Assembly (NCBI RefSeq): GCF_001644195.2
Contig: NZ_LWBL02000019.1
Span: 1 to 61,778, forward strand
Reading direction: 5' to 3'
DNA: 61,778 bases
Origin: Bacillus marinisedimentorum
GTDB lineage: Bacteria; Bacillota; Bacilli; Bacillales; Bacillaceae_O
In this document: positions 25,470-34,658 of the stretch, piece after piece
Numbering within the stretch: position 1 is the first letter of the stretch
Layout of the letters: each line of letters opens with the position of its first letter
The notes under the pieces: generated by a model
Seen by the model: the letters and a program-made list of their open reading frames with translations, nothing else
What the model was told of the DNA's origin: nothing
Databases searched by the model: none
Made by a program: the position numbers and the translations under genes

Positions 25470-28447
25470 TAGTCAGCCCTCCTTACGTTACAGAGGAATG
25501 CCTTGTACTCAGGGATCATCGTGTTGGCATCACCGATGTGCGGTGTCAGGCGGTTCGCCGTGCCTCCTGTAACAAATCCTTTATAGCCGAAATGCCACGG
25601 CATACCGACCTGGTGGATTTTTTCGCCTCTTACCGTATATGGCTTGAAGCGCTTGGTAACCATCGCAAAGGCTTCAATTTCACCGCGCGCGGAGCTGATC
25701 ATGATTTTATCTTTATTTTTGATTCCTTTTTCTTTAGCGAGTTCTTCACTCATTTCCACATACATATGCGGCATGAGTTCAGACAGCCATTCCTGGTTAC
25801 GCGTCATTGCGCCTGATTGCCAGTGTTCCGTCACACGGTAAGTTGTCGCGACAATCGGGAAGTCTTTCTTTGCGCCTTTAGGGTTGTGCTTTCCTGTCCA
25901 AATCTTGATTGTCGGATTGATTTCTTGACTTGAAAATGCATTAGGCACAGGACTTTCAAATGGTTCGTAATGCTCTGGGTACGGACCGTCGGCAGGAGCT
26001 TTGGAAAAGATGCTGCCTACTCCGTCAGGAAGCATAATGAATGGATCTTTGCCACCTGGATCTGTTGGCGCCTTTGTTTTTCCGAAGTCAGGTACGTCAT
26101 GACCTGTCCATTCTTTTTTAGCCGGGTCCCACCAGATGTTTTCTTTATCCTTGGCCCACGGCTTTCCATTAAGATCCGCAGAAGCCCGGTTGTAAAGGAT
26201 ACGGCGGTTGACAGGCCATGCAAATGACCAGTTCAGGAAATTCCCCATGCCGGTGTCTTTGTTGTCACGGCGCTTGGAAAGGTTCTTGCCTTCTTCTGGA
26301 TAGAAACCGCTGTAGATCCAGTTTCCGCTGCATGTTGATCCATCATCAGCCAGTTTGGTGAAGTTTTGCACCAACTTTCCGGTATTCGTGTCATAGCCGT
26401 TGATTTCCCTTGAAACAAGGTCAATATCCGGATGTTCACCGTGTCCATAGTTCCAATGTAGGGCCTGGACAGGTTTATCCGCCGGCGTGCTTCCGCCTTT
26501 ATACAGTTCTTTCAGACGGAGGGCAAGCATATTGATGACTTCAAGATCCGCCTTGGAATCGCCTTTTGGTTCGATCGCTTTCCAGCGGTATTGCATCCAG
26601 CGCCCGCTGTTGGAAACGGTCCCTTCTTTTTCATAAGAAGCTGCGGCAGGAAGCAGAAATACTTCCGTTTTAATTTTGCTTGGATCGCTGCCCGCTTCTT
26701 TTTGCCAGAAGGCGGCTGTTTCTGTTTCCCAAAGATCGGCAGCAACGAGCCAATCAAGGTTCGCCATTGCTTCCTTCTCTTTACCTGCATTTGGTCCGCC
26801 GACTACCGGATTGGTTCCAAATGCGAACATCCCTTTTATCTGGTTGGCGTACATCGCCTCAAACAGGGAAATGTGAGAATAGTTTTTATTTCCTTTAGCC
26901 AGGTACTGGTAACCGAATTCATTTTCTTTTGTCCCGTTCGGTCCATAGAACGCTTTAAGAAGACTCACCATGAATTTCGGTTTGTTGCTCCAGTAACCGC
27001 TGGCCGGCGTTTCTTTTTCAAGATATTTTTCAAGCGTGCTGTGCTCCGGAATTGCTGTCGGTGTTCCAATATATCCCGGCAAAATGTGATATAGCAGGGC
27101 AAAGTCAGTTGACCCCTGTACATTGGACTCTCCGCGGAGTGCGTTTACACCGCCGCCAGGACGCCCGATGTTTCCAAGAAGAAGCTGAAGCATCGCATAG
27201 CTGCGGACATTCTGCGTGCCGACTGTATGCTGGGTTGTTCCCATCGCATACATGATGGTGCCCGTTTTCTCAACGGCACCTGTTGAACAGAACTGCTCCG
27301 CCACTTTCAGGAAATCTTCTTTCGGCATTCCTACAACGTTTGCGACAGTATCAGCATCATATCTTGAATAATGCTTTTTGATGACCTGGAAAACGGTGCG
27401 AGGATTCTCAAGTGTATAATCTTTTTTGATATTCCCTTCTTCATCCTGCTGGAAAGACCAAGTACTCTTGTCGTATTTCCGCTCCGCTTCCTCATAGCCT
27501 GTGAATAATCCATCATCATAACCGAAGCCTTCATCAAGAAGGAAGGCGGCATTCGTATAATGGGCTACATATTCTTTATGGATAAGATTGTTTTCAATTG
27601 CGTAATTGATCATACCGCCGATAAAAGCAATGTCCGTCCCTGAACGCAACGGCGCATATAAATCGGCCTGTGACGATGTTCGGGTGAAACGCGGGTCAAC
27701 CGAAATGATTTTCGCTCCGCGTTCTCTTGCTTTTAACAGCCATCTGAAACTGATCGGATGATTTTCAGCCGGGTTGGCGCCGATGATCATCGCCACATCC
27801 GTATGCTGTAAATCATTCCAGTGATTCGTCATTGCTCCACGTCCAAATGAAGGTGCCAGACCGGCAACCGTAGAGCTGTGTCATATTCGTGCCTGGTGCT
27901 CAATATAGGTGAGACCAAGCCCTCTCATCAGTTTCACAAGCATGTATGCTTCTTCATTATCAAGCGCTGCTCCGCCAAGGCAGGCAATGCCTTCCGTTTT
28001 ATTGACGGTCATACCGCCCTCTTTCGGAATGAAGGTGGCATCACGTGTTTCTTTAACCCGCTTTGCGATTGTGTCAAGCATCCAGCCCCAGTCTTTTTCT
28101 TCCCATTTATCGCTTCCTGGAGCACGGTAAAGCGGTTTGGTCAGCCTTTTTTCTGATGTGTAAAGCTGGCGAATCGTTGTCCCTTTACTGCAGAGTTTCC
28201 CTTCATTGATCGGATGATCTGGATCTCCTTCTGTATAAACGACATCATTGTCCTTTGTATGGACCAGTATGCCGCACCCCACTGCACAGTATGGACAAAT
28301 GGTTGGTGTAACAGTTGATTCAGCGATTTTCAATTCTCTAGTCTTTGCGTGGGCCTCATTTTCATTGAATCCCAATTCCACTACGGCCAACGTCGCTGCT
28401 GTAGCACCAGACAATTTCAAAAACTGCCTGCGTGACAATTCAACCAT
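25469..28447 (-). CDS. fdnG: Formate dehydrogenase alpha subunit, selenocysteine-containing
   Basis: A 992-residue molybdenum formate dehydrogenase that oxidises formate to CO2. Residues 1-34 are a Tat signal (LSRRQFLKLSG). A [4Fe-4S] site follows (C51, C54, C58, C86). The frame is interrupted once by TGA (27881-27883), residue 189, in EHQARIUHSSTVAG. That is the position of the Mo-ligating selenocysteine of E. coli FdnG and FdhF. After the UGA an 11-base spacer leads to GGUUGCC-GGUCU-GGCACC, essentially the E. coli fdhF SECIS with its bulged U and GGUCU loop. The reading frame is otherwise open through FGRGAMTNHW and the MGD-binding C-terminal domain. ATG follows AAGGAGATGAGAAA. Treating it as two broken ORFs would be wrong. 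Confidence 0.95.
27852..27880 (-). promoter_or_regulatory. bSECIS element in fdnG mRNA
   Basis: Immediately downstream of the UGA codon: 11-nt spacer (27880-27870), stem GGU-(bulged U)-GCC paired to GGC-ACC, loop GGUCU (27862-27858). Stem, bulge, loop and spacing match the E. coli fdhF element, which binds SelB. Confidence 0.88.
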
Positions 28448-28541
28448 TTTCTCATCTCCTTCCCTAAAGCAAATATCCCCATTTTTTAATCTGTTCAAGT
28501 TGTTCTTTGAAGCTTTTTTGTCGCGAATCCCCCCTCTCAAA

Positions 28542-29294
28542 TCAGCCTCCAGCGGCTTTTTCGCTGACATCATTGAGCACTCTGCCGGATGAAGTATAAA
28601 CAGTCGCCATTTTTCCCCGTAAGTATCCGACGAGCTCGATGTTCAAAAACCTTGCAAGTTCGACTGCCTGTTTTGTGGCAGCCGTCCTTGAACCGATGAT
28701 GCCGATGCCGAAGCGGGCTGATTTGGAAAGCATTTCGTACGAAATCCTTCCTGTAGTAAGCAAGATGAGTTCTTCTGGATTAAGCCCGTTCAACAATGCA
28801 TGGCCAAGGATTTTATCAACGGCATTATGCCGGCCGATATCTTCCCGGACAGTGATGGTGCCGTCCGGTAATATGATGCAAGCGCCATGCATTCCACCCG
28901 ATGACAGATACATTGGTGATGCCTGTGCAAATTCGTGTCTTTTTTTCAGCAAATAGGAAATGGATGCAGCTCTTTTCGAATTTACTTTGTTGAATTTCTT
29001 TACATCCGTCATCGAAAAGAACGTCATGCCTTTCCCACAGCCGGCGGTATAGTGTTTTTTCTTGTTTCCGAAAGCGCTTTTATTAAATCGCGCCACTTCC
29101 GCCAACACGGTATTTCTTGATTCATCTATCGAAAGCCTTTGCAGGTCATCGGGTCCCTCTATGATTCCTTCAGCATATAAGTAGCCCGCCGCCCAATCTT
29201 TCAAGTCGGCTTTACTAAGCTGATAGGTGGCCAATTCCTCGCCATTCACGTAGAGTGTGATCGGGTATTCTTCAGGTGTCAGTGAACGAATCAT
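28542..29294 (-). CDS. fdhD: Formate dehydrogenase sulfurtransferase FdhD
   Basis: A 250-residue FdhD, which passes sulfur from a cysteine desulfurase to the molybdenum cofactor, making formate dehydrogenase active. Signatures: LYVNGEELATYQLSKADLKDWAAGYLYAEGII near the start, TAGCGKG near 88 (the conserved Cys loop), SSGGMHGA near 137, VREDIGRHNAVDKILG near 153 and TTGRISYEMLSK. I use the ATG behind GAGGGGGTGCGGAAA; a GTG three codons upstream lies inside that site. First gene of the operon, 94 bases above fdnG. Confidence 0.92.
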   Translation of the reverse strand: MIRSLTPEEYPITLYVNGEELATYQLSKADLKDWAAGYLYAEGIIEGPDDLQRLSIDESRNTVLAEVARFNKSAFGNKKKHYTAGCGKGMTFFSMTDVKKFNKVNSKRAASISYLLKKRHEFAQASPMYLSSGGMHGACIILPDGTITVREDIGRHNAVDKILGHALLNGLNPEELILLTTGRISYEMLSKSARFGIGIIGSRTAATKQAVELARFLNIELVGYLRGKMATVYTSSGRVLNDVSEKAAGG

Positions 29295-29319
29295 TTTCCG
29301 CACCCCCTCATTCCAATAA

Positions 29320-29337
29320 TTGTGACTTATGTCACAA
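29320..29337 (-). promoter_or_regulatory. Rex- or Fnr-like operator in the fdhD leader
   Basis: Perfect palindrome TTGTGACTTATGTCACAA. The outer TTGTGA-N6-TCACAA fits both Rex (TTGTGAA-N4-TTCACAA) and Fnr (TGTGA-N6-TCACA). It lies about 32 bases downstream of the predicted transcription start, a place suited to a repressor, so Rex seems more likely. Confidence 0.65.
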
Positions 29338-29366
29338 AAAACCCCTTATGGGTATGATTCACTAAA

Positions 29367-29395
29367 AATATAGCACGGGGGAATTTCCCAGTCAG
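29367..29395 (-). promoter_or_regulatory. Predicted promoter of the fdhD-fdnGHI operon
   Basis: On the minus strand CTGACT (29395-29390), 17-bp spacer, TATATT (29372-29367). Transcription would start near 29360, giving a leader of about 65 bases. Confidence 0.5.
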
Positions 29396-29421
29396 GCTTT
29401 TCATCTTTTTTTCACAAAGTG

Positions 29422-29440
29422 TTCACTTTAGTTAAGTGAA
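29422..29440. promoter_or_regulatory. Operator-like palindrome upstream of fdhD
   Basis: TTCACTT-TAGTT-AAGTGAA, perfect 7-bp arms, centred about 70 bases upstream of the predicted fdhD start. The regulator is not known. Confidence 0.4.
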
Positions 29441-29510
29441 TTGTTAAGAAAATGTTCAAAAATTGCAGCCTGCATCCTACCCGATCAAATCAACAGCCTA
29501 TACCAAATAA

Positions 29511-30010
29511 GAAAAGCGCAAGGCGCCCGCTTAGCGGCGTACGCATAAGCGGGGGTACCCGCAGGGAGGCGCTCTTTCCTCCCGGAGGGGATCACCGCTT
29601 ATGACGATAGCCGCTGGCGCCTGGAGCTGGACATTCGAAAAGCGCAAGGCGCCCGCTTAGCGGCGTACACATAAGCGGGGGTACCCGCAGGAAGGCGGAT
29701 TTTCCTTCCGGAGGGGACCACCGCTTATGACGATAGCCGCTGGCGCCTGGAGCTGGACATTCGAAAAGCGCAAGGCGCCCGCTTAGCGGCGTACGCATAA
29801 GCGGGGGTACCCGCAGGGAGGCGCTCTTTCCTCCCGGAGGGGATCACCGCTTATGACGATAGCCGCTGGCGCCTGGAGCTGGACATTCGAAAAGCGCAAG
29901 GCGCCCGCTTAGCGGCGTACGCATAAGCGGGGGTACCCGCAGGGAGGCGCTCTTTCCTCCCGGAGGGGATCACCGCTTATGACGATAGCCGCTGGCGCCT
30001 GGAGCTGGAC
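29511..30010. repeat. Four tandem 126-bp repeats (family B)
   Basis: Units start at 29511, 29637, 29763 and 29889, exactly 126 bp apart; the last lacks its 4-base tail. Each unit can fold as a nested hairpin: AGGCGCC/GGCGCCT, AGCGGC/GCCGCT, CATAAGCGG/CCGCTTATG and an inner GGGAGG/CCTCCC. Unit 2 has GGAAGG/CCTTCC in the inner stem, a paired change. Single diverged copies lie at 901 and 39658. No gene is present here. Confidence 0.95.
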
Positions 30011-30045
30011 ACTAATCTTACTTGAAAAACTTATGCTTTCTTACC

Positions 30046-30177
30046 ATATAAAAAACTCGCCGATCGGCGAGCCTTCAGGCAATGACAGAGGCGAAGCTGC
30101 CCTTATCTATATTCTTAAAAACCGGCCGCTGCGCCGAAGTTTTTTCTTGAGGGAAATTTCTATTTTCCTATACGATA
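30046..30177. repeat. Dispersed repeat family C, copy 4
   Basis: Begins with a perfect CTCGCCGATCGGCGAG hairpin, then the shared CTGCCCTTATCTATATTCTTAAA and GGCCGCTGCGCCGAA segments. It directly follows the tandem family B array. Confidence 0.8.
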
Positions 30178-30206
30178 AAAAAGCCCCGGTATTATATAAC
30201 CGGGAC
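30177..30206 (-). terminator. Terminator of fadH
   Basis: CCCGGTTATATAATACCGGG hairpin followed by GCTTTTTTATCG on the minus strand. Confidence 0.8.
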
Positions 30207-30237
30207 TAGCATAATGAAACTGGATGACAATTTGCAA

Positions 30238-31008
30238 TCAGAAACTGAACGGGAACGGATTCAGTGCTTGTCCGCCGTCCATGGTGATGCATTCCCCGTT
30301 GATGTAAGAGGCTTTTTCAGACAACAGGAATGAAGCGAGTCCGGCAATTTCTTCCGGCGTTCCCAGGCGGTGGAGGGGTACGCTTTTCAACATGGTTTCG
30401 GCAGCTTTCTCATCCTGGACAAGCCTTTCAGCTCCACCTGTCCGTTCGATGGGACCCGGGGCAATGGCGTTCGCCCGTATCCCATATTTATGGCCCCATT
30501 CGACTGCAAGCGTCCGGGTCATTGCAAGCACTCCGGCCTTTGCGCTCGCGGAATGAATGACACCTGCCCCTGCAGTCCAGGCATAGGTCGCAACCATATT
30601 GAGTATGCTTCCTTTTATCCCTTCTTCAATCCAGTACTTTCCAACTGCTGAACTGCAATAAAATGTGCCGTTGAGCACGATATCAATGACAGCCTTCCAC
30701 CCGTTCACTGATAAGTCTTCTGCATGGACGAGAAAGTTGCCAGCTGCATTATTGACCAGAGCATCAATCCGGCCGAAAGCATCAAGTGTTTCTTTCACCA
30801 TCCGGTCTGCGTCTTCAGGTTCACGAACATCCATCTGGACAGTCAGGACTGTTCCTTCCTTTTGCTCAATTTCGTTTTTGGCTTCCTCCAGCCTTTCCGC
30901 ATTTCTTCCGGTAATGGCGACAAATGCTCCTTCCTCCGCAAACTGTTTCGCCATCGCCTTTCCCATCCCGCTGGATCCTCCTGTGATAATTACTACTTTA
31001 CCTTTCAT
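30238..31008 (-). CDS. fadH: 2,4-dienoyl-CoA reductase (YkuF type SDR)
   Basis: A 256-residue short-chain dehydrogenase very like B. subtilis FadH (YkuF), the NADPH-dependent 2,4-dienoyl-CoA reductase used when polyunsaturated fatty acids are degraded. Shared stretches: [104 protein letters not shown]. Like other dienoyl-CoA reductases it lacks the usual YxxxK motif, having an HSASAKAG segment in its place. ATG after GGGAGAGATTGCG. Monocistronic. Confidence 0.9.
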   Translation of the reverse strand: MKGKVVIITGGSSGMGKAMAKQFAEEGAFVAITGRNAERLEEAKNEIEQKEGTVLTVQMDVREPEDADRMVKETLDAFGRIDALVNNAAGNFLVHAEDLSVNGWKAVIDIVLNGTFYCSSAVGKYWIEEGIKGSILNMVATYAWTAGAGVIHSASAKAGVLAMTRTLAVEWGHKYGIRANAIAPGPIERTGGAERLVQDEKAAETMLKSVPLHRLGTPEEIAGLASFLLSEKASYINGECITMDGGQALNPFPFSF

Positions 31009-31383
31009 CGCAATCTCTCCCTCGCAAAAAAATGAATCACTATTCATAATTCTATCATTACTCAAGGGTATTGTCGCACTATTTCAAAAATTAATTTCTT
31101 TTCTTACAGATTGCTTAAACCTTATTGGTGAGTTGTAGCCTCGTTTTCGTCGGATGTGTCTTCCGTGGACAAGGTCTCAATACTTTTCCGAGGCCTTGCG
31201 GACAAGCCTCCTCCCCCGCCCGCTCACTGACTGCAGGCTCTTGTCCCGTCTGTGTTCCCGCAAGAGTGTCATCATTCCCCGTGGCTATTTGAACAACCCG
31301 ATAGTCAGAGTCCGCTGAAAATTAATCTCACATTGCAAATCTTTCCTTAGGGATGGTTGTCTGATTTCTGTTATGTTTCCATG
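31009..31383. other. Intergenic region without recognised gene
   Basis: Between fadH and a family C repeat. The part 31140-31300 is GC-rich and contains short inverted words (for example CTTGTCC at 31170 and 31245 in opposite or repeated form), like a decayed intergenic repeat. No ORF with a ribosome site. Confidence 0.4.
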
Positions 31384-31507
31384 TAAAGAAAACTCGCCCA
31401 TAGGCGAGCTTTTAGGAGAAGACAGGGACGCAGCCGCCCTTATCTATATTCTAATAATTTGGCAACTGAGCCGAAACGCTTTCTTGCTGGCAATTTATAC
31501 TCCTATA
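31384..31507. repeat. Dispersed repeat family C, copy 5
   Basis: Begins AAAGAAAACTCGCCCATAGGCGAG, then GCCGCCCTTATCTATATTCTAA and CTTTCTTGCTGGCAATTTATAC. It is followed at once by the long inverted repeat at 31515-31623. Confidence 0.8.
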
Positions 31508-31514
31508 CGAAAAA

Positions 31515-31623
31515 GAGGTTGGGACATAACTAAATAAGTCACGCTTAGAGACGAACAATATCTATTCAACGTAATACTATTTACTAATAATCAGTTAAGC
31601 TGAAATACTTATGTCCCTGCCTC
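31515..31623 (-). repeat. Long inverted repeat below argF, terminator-like
   Basis: Arms GAGGTTGGGACATAA (31515-31529) and TTATGTCCCTGCCTC (31609-31623) pair with two mismatches around a ~79-base loop. On the minus strand the second arm runs into TTTTTCG. It lies 25 bases below the argF stop, so it may end the arg operon; similar GAGGTTGGGACATAA arms recur in Gram-positive genomes. Confidence 0.6.
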
Positions 31624-31648
31624 CATGTTTTGTTCTGTTATCCGCTGT

Positions 31649-32608
31649 CTACTTGTTCATGAGGTCAATTAATACCGCTTTCTGGGCATGAAGGCGGTTG
31701 CCGGCTTGCTGAAATACGGCGGAATGAGGGCTGTCAATCACATCTGCGGCCACCTCTTCGCCTCTATGTGCGGGCAGGCAATGTAAAAAAGTGAAGTCAT
31801 CTTTTGCATGAACAACCAGCTCTTTGTTAACCTGGTAATCATAAAAAGCGGCTTTTCTTTTTAACTCCTCTCCTTCAGATCCCATGCTGGTCCATACGTC
31901 ACTGTAAATCACATCAGCACCTTTTACTGCCGAAACCTGATCATGAATGATTTCAAGGCGTGACCCTGCAGCTTCAGCCACCTGTTTTGCCTTTTCGATG
32001 AATTTTGCCTGAGGCTCGTATCCTGCAGGACAGGCTATTGTCACATCCATCCCGACTTTGGCACCTGCTATCATCAGTGAATTTGCTACATTGTTGCCGT
32101 CTCCCACGTAAACAAGTTTATTGCCCGCCAGCCTTCCTTTTATTTCTTTAATCGTCATCAAGTCAGCCAGGGCCTGGCAAGGATGGAATTCATTTGTCAA
32201 TCCGTTAATGACCGGTACAGAGGCGTGTTTTGCGAGTGTTTCCACAGTGGCCTGATCGTTGGCTCGGATCATAATTCCGTCAACGTATTCTGACAGCACC
32301 TTTGCAGTATCTTCAACCGTTTCCCCTCTTCCCATCTGCAGATCGGTTCTGCTCAAAAAGATGGCATTGCCGCCGAGCTGAAGCATGCCTGCCTCGAACG
32401 AGACACGCGTTCTTGTAGACGGCTTTTCAAAAATCATTCCAAGGATTTTCCCGGCAAGTGGCTGATCAGGGTGTATTTTCTGTTTTTTCAATTGGATTGC
32501 GGTCTCCACATAATGATGGATTTCACCCTTCGTATAATGAAGAAGCGTCAGCATATCTTTCGGTTTCACTGTTGTTCTTTCAATCATTTGGCTTGCAGCA
32601 AATTGCAT
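31649..32608 (-). CDS. argF: Ornithine carbamoyltransferase
   Basis: A 319-residue OTCase making citrulline from ornithine and carbamoyl phosphate. Carbamoyl phosphate site [13 protein letters not shown] near residue 60; [11 protein letters not shown] near 92; [19 protein letters not shown] near 134; ornithine/catalytic [10 protein letters not shown] near 277. ATG behind AAAGGATGGTGAACGGCC. It is the last gene of argCJBDF; the gap to argD is 78 bases. Compared with B. subtilis argCJBD-carAB-argF, the carAB genes are absent here. Confidence 0.95.
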   Translation of the reverse strand: MQFAASQMIERTTVKPKDMLTLLHYTKGEIHHYVETAIQLKKQKIHPDQPLAGKILGMIFEKPSTRTRVSFEAGMLQLGGNAIFLSRTDLQMGRGETVEDTAKVLSEYVDGIMIRANDQATVETLAKHASVPVINGLTNEFHPCQALADLMTIKEIKGRLAGNKLVYVGDGNNVANSLMIAGAKVGMDVTIACPAGYEPQAKFIEKAKQVAEAAGSRLEIIHDQVSAVKGADVIYSDVWTSMGSEGEELKRKAAFYDYQVNKELVVHAKDDFTFLHCLPAHRGEEVAADVIDSPHSAVFQQAGNRLHAQKAVLIDLMNK

Positions 32609-32686
32609 GGCCGTTCACCATCCTTTTGTATAATTATTTTATTTATTGTATTTTTATTCATAACAGCCGAAAAACTTGCAGCCCTA

Positions 32687-33844
32687 TTAGTGGGCTGCGA
32701 GTTTTTCTGATGTAATGACTTCAGCTAAGGCTGCAACGGCCTGGTCAATCTCTTCCCATGAAACAGTAAGCGGCGGAAGAAGCCTGATGACAGACGGACC
32801 GGCCGGAACGGCGAGCAGCCCTCTTTCCTGTAAATCTGATATGATCGGGGCTGCTTCTTCATCAAGAACAATGCCGGCCATCAAGCCTATTCCCCGGATG
32901 CCTTTGATTCTGTCGTTATCAGCCGCCAGCCTTTCCAAGCTGGATTGCAAGTATGCTCCTTTTTCTTCCGTTTCTGCTAAGAAAGCCTCCTGATTGATGA
33001 CTTCGAGCGTGGCCCTTGCTGCAGCTGCTGCGAGCGGGTTACCGCCGAACGTCGTACCATGGCTTCCCGGTCCGAAGCTTTCAGCCAATTTTTCTTTTCC
33101 GATCACCGCTCCTACAGGAAAACCGCTGCCAAGCCCTTTGGCCGCGGTGATAATATCCGGCGAAAGCCCCTCATGCTGAAAAGCGAACATTTTTCCGGTT
33201 CGTCCTATGCCAGTCTGCACTTCATCGATAATGAGCAGCGCACCGTTTTCCCGGCACAGCCGCTCCGCTTCCTGCAAAAACGTTTTCTCAGCCGGAATTA
33301 CGCCGCCCTCACCTTGAACGACTTCAAGCATGACTGCCGCTGTCTCGCTGTCCACCGCCTTTTCAAGGGGTTCTATGTCGTTAAATTTGCTGTATACGAA
33401 TTCAGGCACAAGCGGACCGAATCCTTCATGAATCTTTGCCTGCCCTGTCGCTGACATCGCGCCGATTGTCCTTCCATGAAAGGATTGGAGGAATGTGACA
33501 ATCTTCTTCCGGCCGGTATACTTCCTCGCCAGCTTGATCGCTGCTTCGTTTGCTTCAGCGCCGCTGTTACAGAAAAACACCTTGCCGCCGCCGGCCGCTT
33601 TGCTCAGAAGCCGGGCTGCTTCCTCCTGTTGCCTGATCGTAAATAAATTGGATACGTGCCAGACCCTGTCAAGCTGGTCTTCAAGCGCTTTTTGGACTGC
33701 AGGATGGCGGTGGCCAAGATTGCAAACACCGATTCCGGATATGAAATCGAGATATTCATTCCCATTTTTATCTGTCACCTTCGTCCCTTCGGCCGAAACC
33801 ACTTCGATATCCCATCGTTTATATGTCGGAAATAAATAATCCAT
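32687..33844 (-). CDS. argD: Acetylornithine aminotransferase
   Basis: A 385-residue class III PLP aminotransferase that converts N-acetylglutamate semialdehyde to N-acetylornithine. Motifs: [19 protein letters not shown] near residue 96, [14 protein letters not shown] near 204 and the PLP Lys in [15 protein letters not shown] near 236. ATG 11 bases below the argB stop, with GGAGGAGTTT ahead. Fourth gene of the arginine operon. Confidence 0.95.
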   Translation of the reverse strand: MDYLFPTYKRWDIEVVSAEGTKVTDKNGNEYLDFISGIGVCNLGHRHPAVQKALEDQLDRVWHVSNLFTIRQQEEAARLLSKAAGGGKVFFCNSGAEANEAAIKLARKYTGRKKIVTFLQSFHGRTIGAMSATGQAKIHEGFGPLVPEFVYSKFNDIEPLEKAVDSETAAVMLEVVQGEGGVIPAEKTFLQEAERLCRENGALLIIDEVQTGIGRTGKMFAFQHEGLSPDIITAAKGLGSGFPVGAVIGKEKLAESFGPGSHGTTFGGNPLAAAAARATLEVINQEAFLAETEEKGAYLQSSLERLAADNDRIKGIRGIGLMAGIVLDEEAAPIISDLQERGLLAVPAGPSVIRLLPPLTVSWEEIDQAVAALAEVITSEKLAAH

Positions 33845-33855
33845 AAACTCCTCCT

Positions 33856-34641
33856 TTACACTGCGCCTGCTTTTCCCGTTTTTGTTATAGCTGTTCCGAT
33901 TATCGTCCCGGTCCCCGGCTCGGAAAAAGAGTCGACACCGACAATTTTGACTTCTTTCAAGTTCCGTTCCAGGACTGCGAGCGCCGCCTTTACTTTCGGC
34001 AGCATTCCGCCATGAATCGTCCCATCAGCGATATACCCGTTCACTTCCTCATGGGTTAAGGAAGGTATCAGTTCTTCTTCTTTTAAAATGCCCGGCACAT
34101 TTGTGACAAACAGGATTGATTCAGCACCGAGCGCTTCTGCAACCGCTCCTGCAGCTGTATCTGCGTTAATATTGAAACGGCTTCCGTTTTCATCAAGGCC
34201 GATCGGTGCGATCACCGGAATGACATCCAGATCAATCAGCTTTTCGATCAAATCGGTCCGGACGGATTTGACACTGCCTACAAACCCCAGTTTATCAGGA
34301 TCGATTGCCTGCGCTTTGATAAGGCCGCCGTCACATCCAGAGAGTCCGATCGCCTGGATTCCAAGACCCTGGAACTTGTTGACAATCCGCTTATTCACCC
34401 GGCCGGCAAGAATCATCTCGACTACATCCATCACTTCAGCGGTCGTCTTGCGAAGGCCGTCGATGAATTCAGATTGCACATTGAATGCTTTCAATGCTTT
34501 CTTGATTTCCGGCCCGCCGCCGTGGACTATGACCGGTTGTTTTCCATCCTGCTTCAACTTGCTGATTTTTTGATAAAACTGATCTGTCAATTCATCAAGC
34601 GTACTCCCGCCGCATTTAATGACAACGCAATCTTTTTGCAC
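33856..34641 (-). CDS. argB: Acetylglutamate kinase
   Basis: A 261-residue amino-acid kinase fold enzyme that phosphorylates N-acetylglutamate. IKCGGSTLD at the N terminus binds phosphate, [15 protein letters not shown] near 40 binds substrate, and [11 protein letters not shown] near 212 is the family C-terminal motif. Third gene of argCJBDF, 17 bases below argJ. Its length is typical of the short, arginine-insensitive type found with a cyclic ArgJ pathway. Confidence 0.95.
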   Translation of the reverse strand: MQKDCVVIKCGGSTLDELTDQFYQKISKLKQDGKQPVIVHGGGPEIKKALKAFNVQSEFIDGLRKTTAEVMDVVEMILAGRVNKRIVNKFQGLGIQAIGLSGCDGGLIKAQAIDPDKLGFVGSVKSVRTDLIEKLIDLDVIPVIAPIGLDENGSRFNINADTAAGAVAEALGAESILFVTNVPGILKEEELIPSLTHEEVNGYIADGTIHGGMLPKVKAALAVLERNLKEVKIVGVDSFSEPGTGTIIGTAITKTGKAGAV

Positions 34642-34658
34642 AGATTATCCGCCTTCCT

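Noticed and set aside
25469-28573. fdhA/fdnG read as a frameshifted or truncated pseudogene
   Set aside because: The only interruption is one TGA at the exact catalytic residue, the frame is otherwise intact, and a SECIS hairpin follows.
29511-30010. Protein-coding reading of the 126-bp tandem repeats (126 = 42 codons)
   Set aside because: A repetitive minus-strand ORF of 68 codons exists, but it has no ribosome site, is only an effect of the repeat being a multiple of three, and the bases are constrained as hairpins instead.
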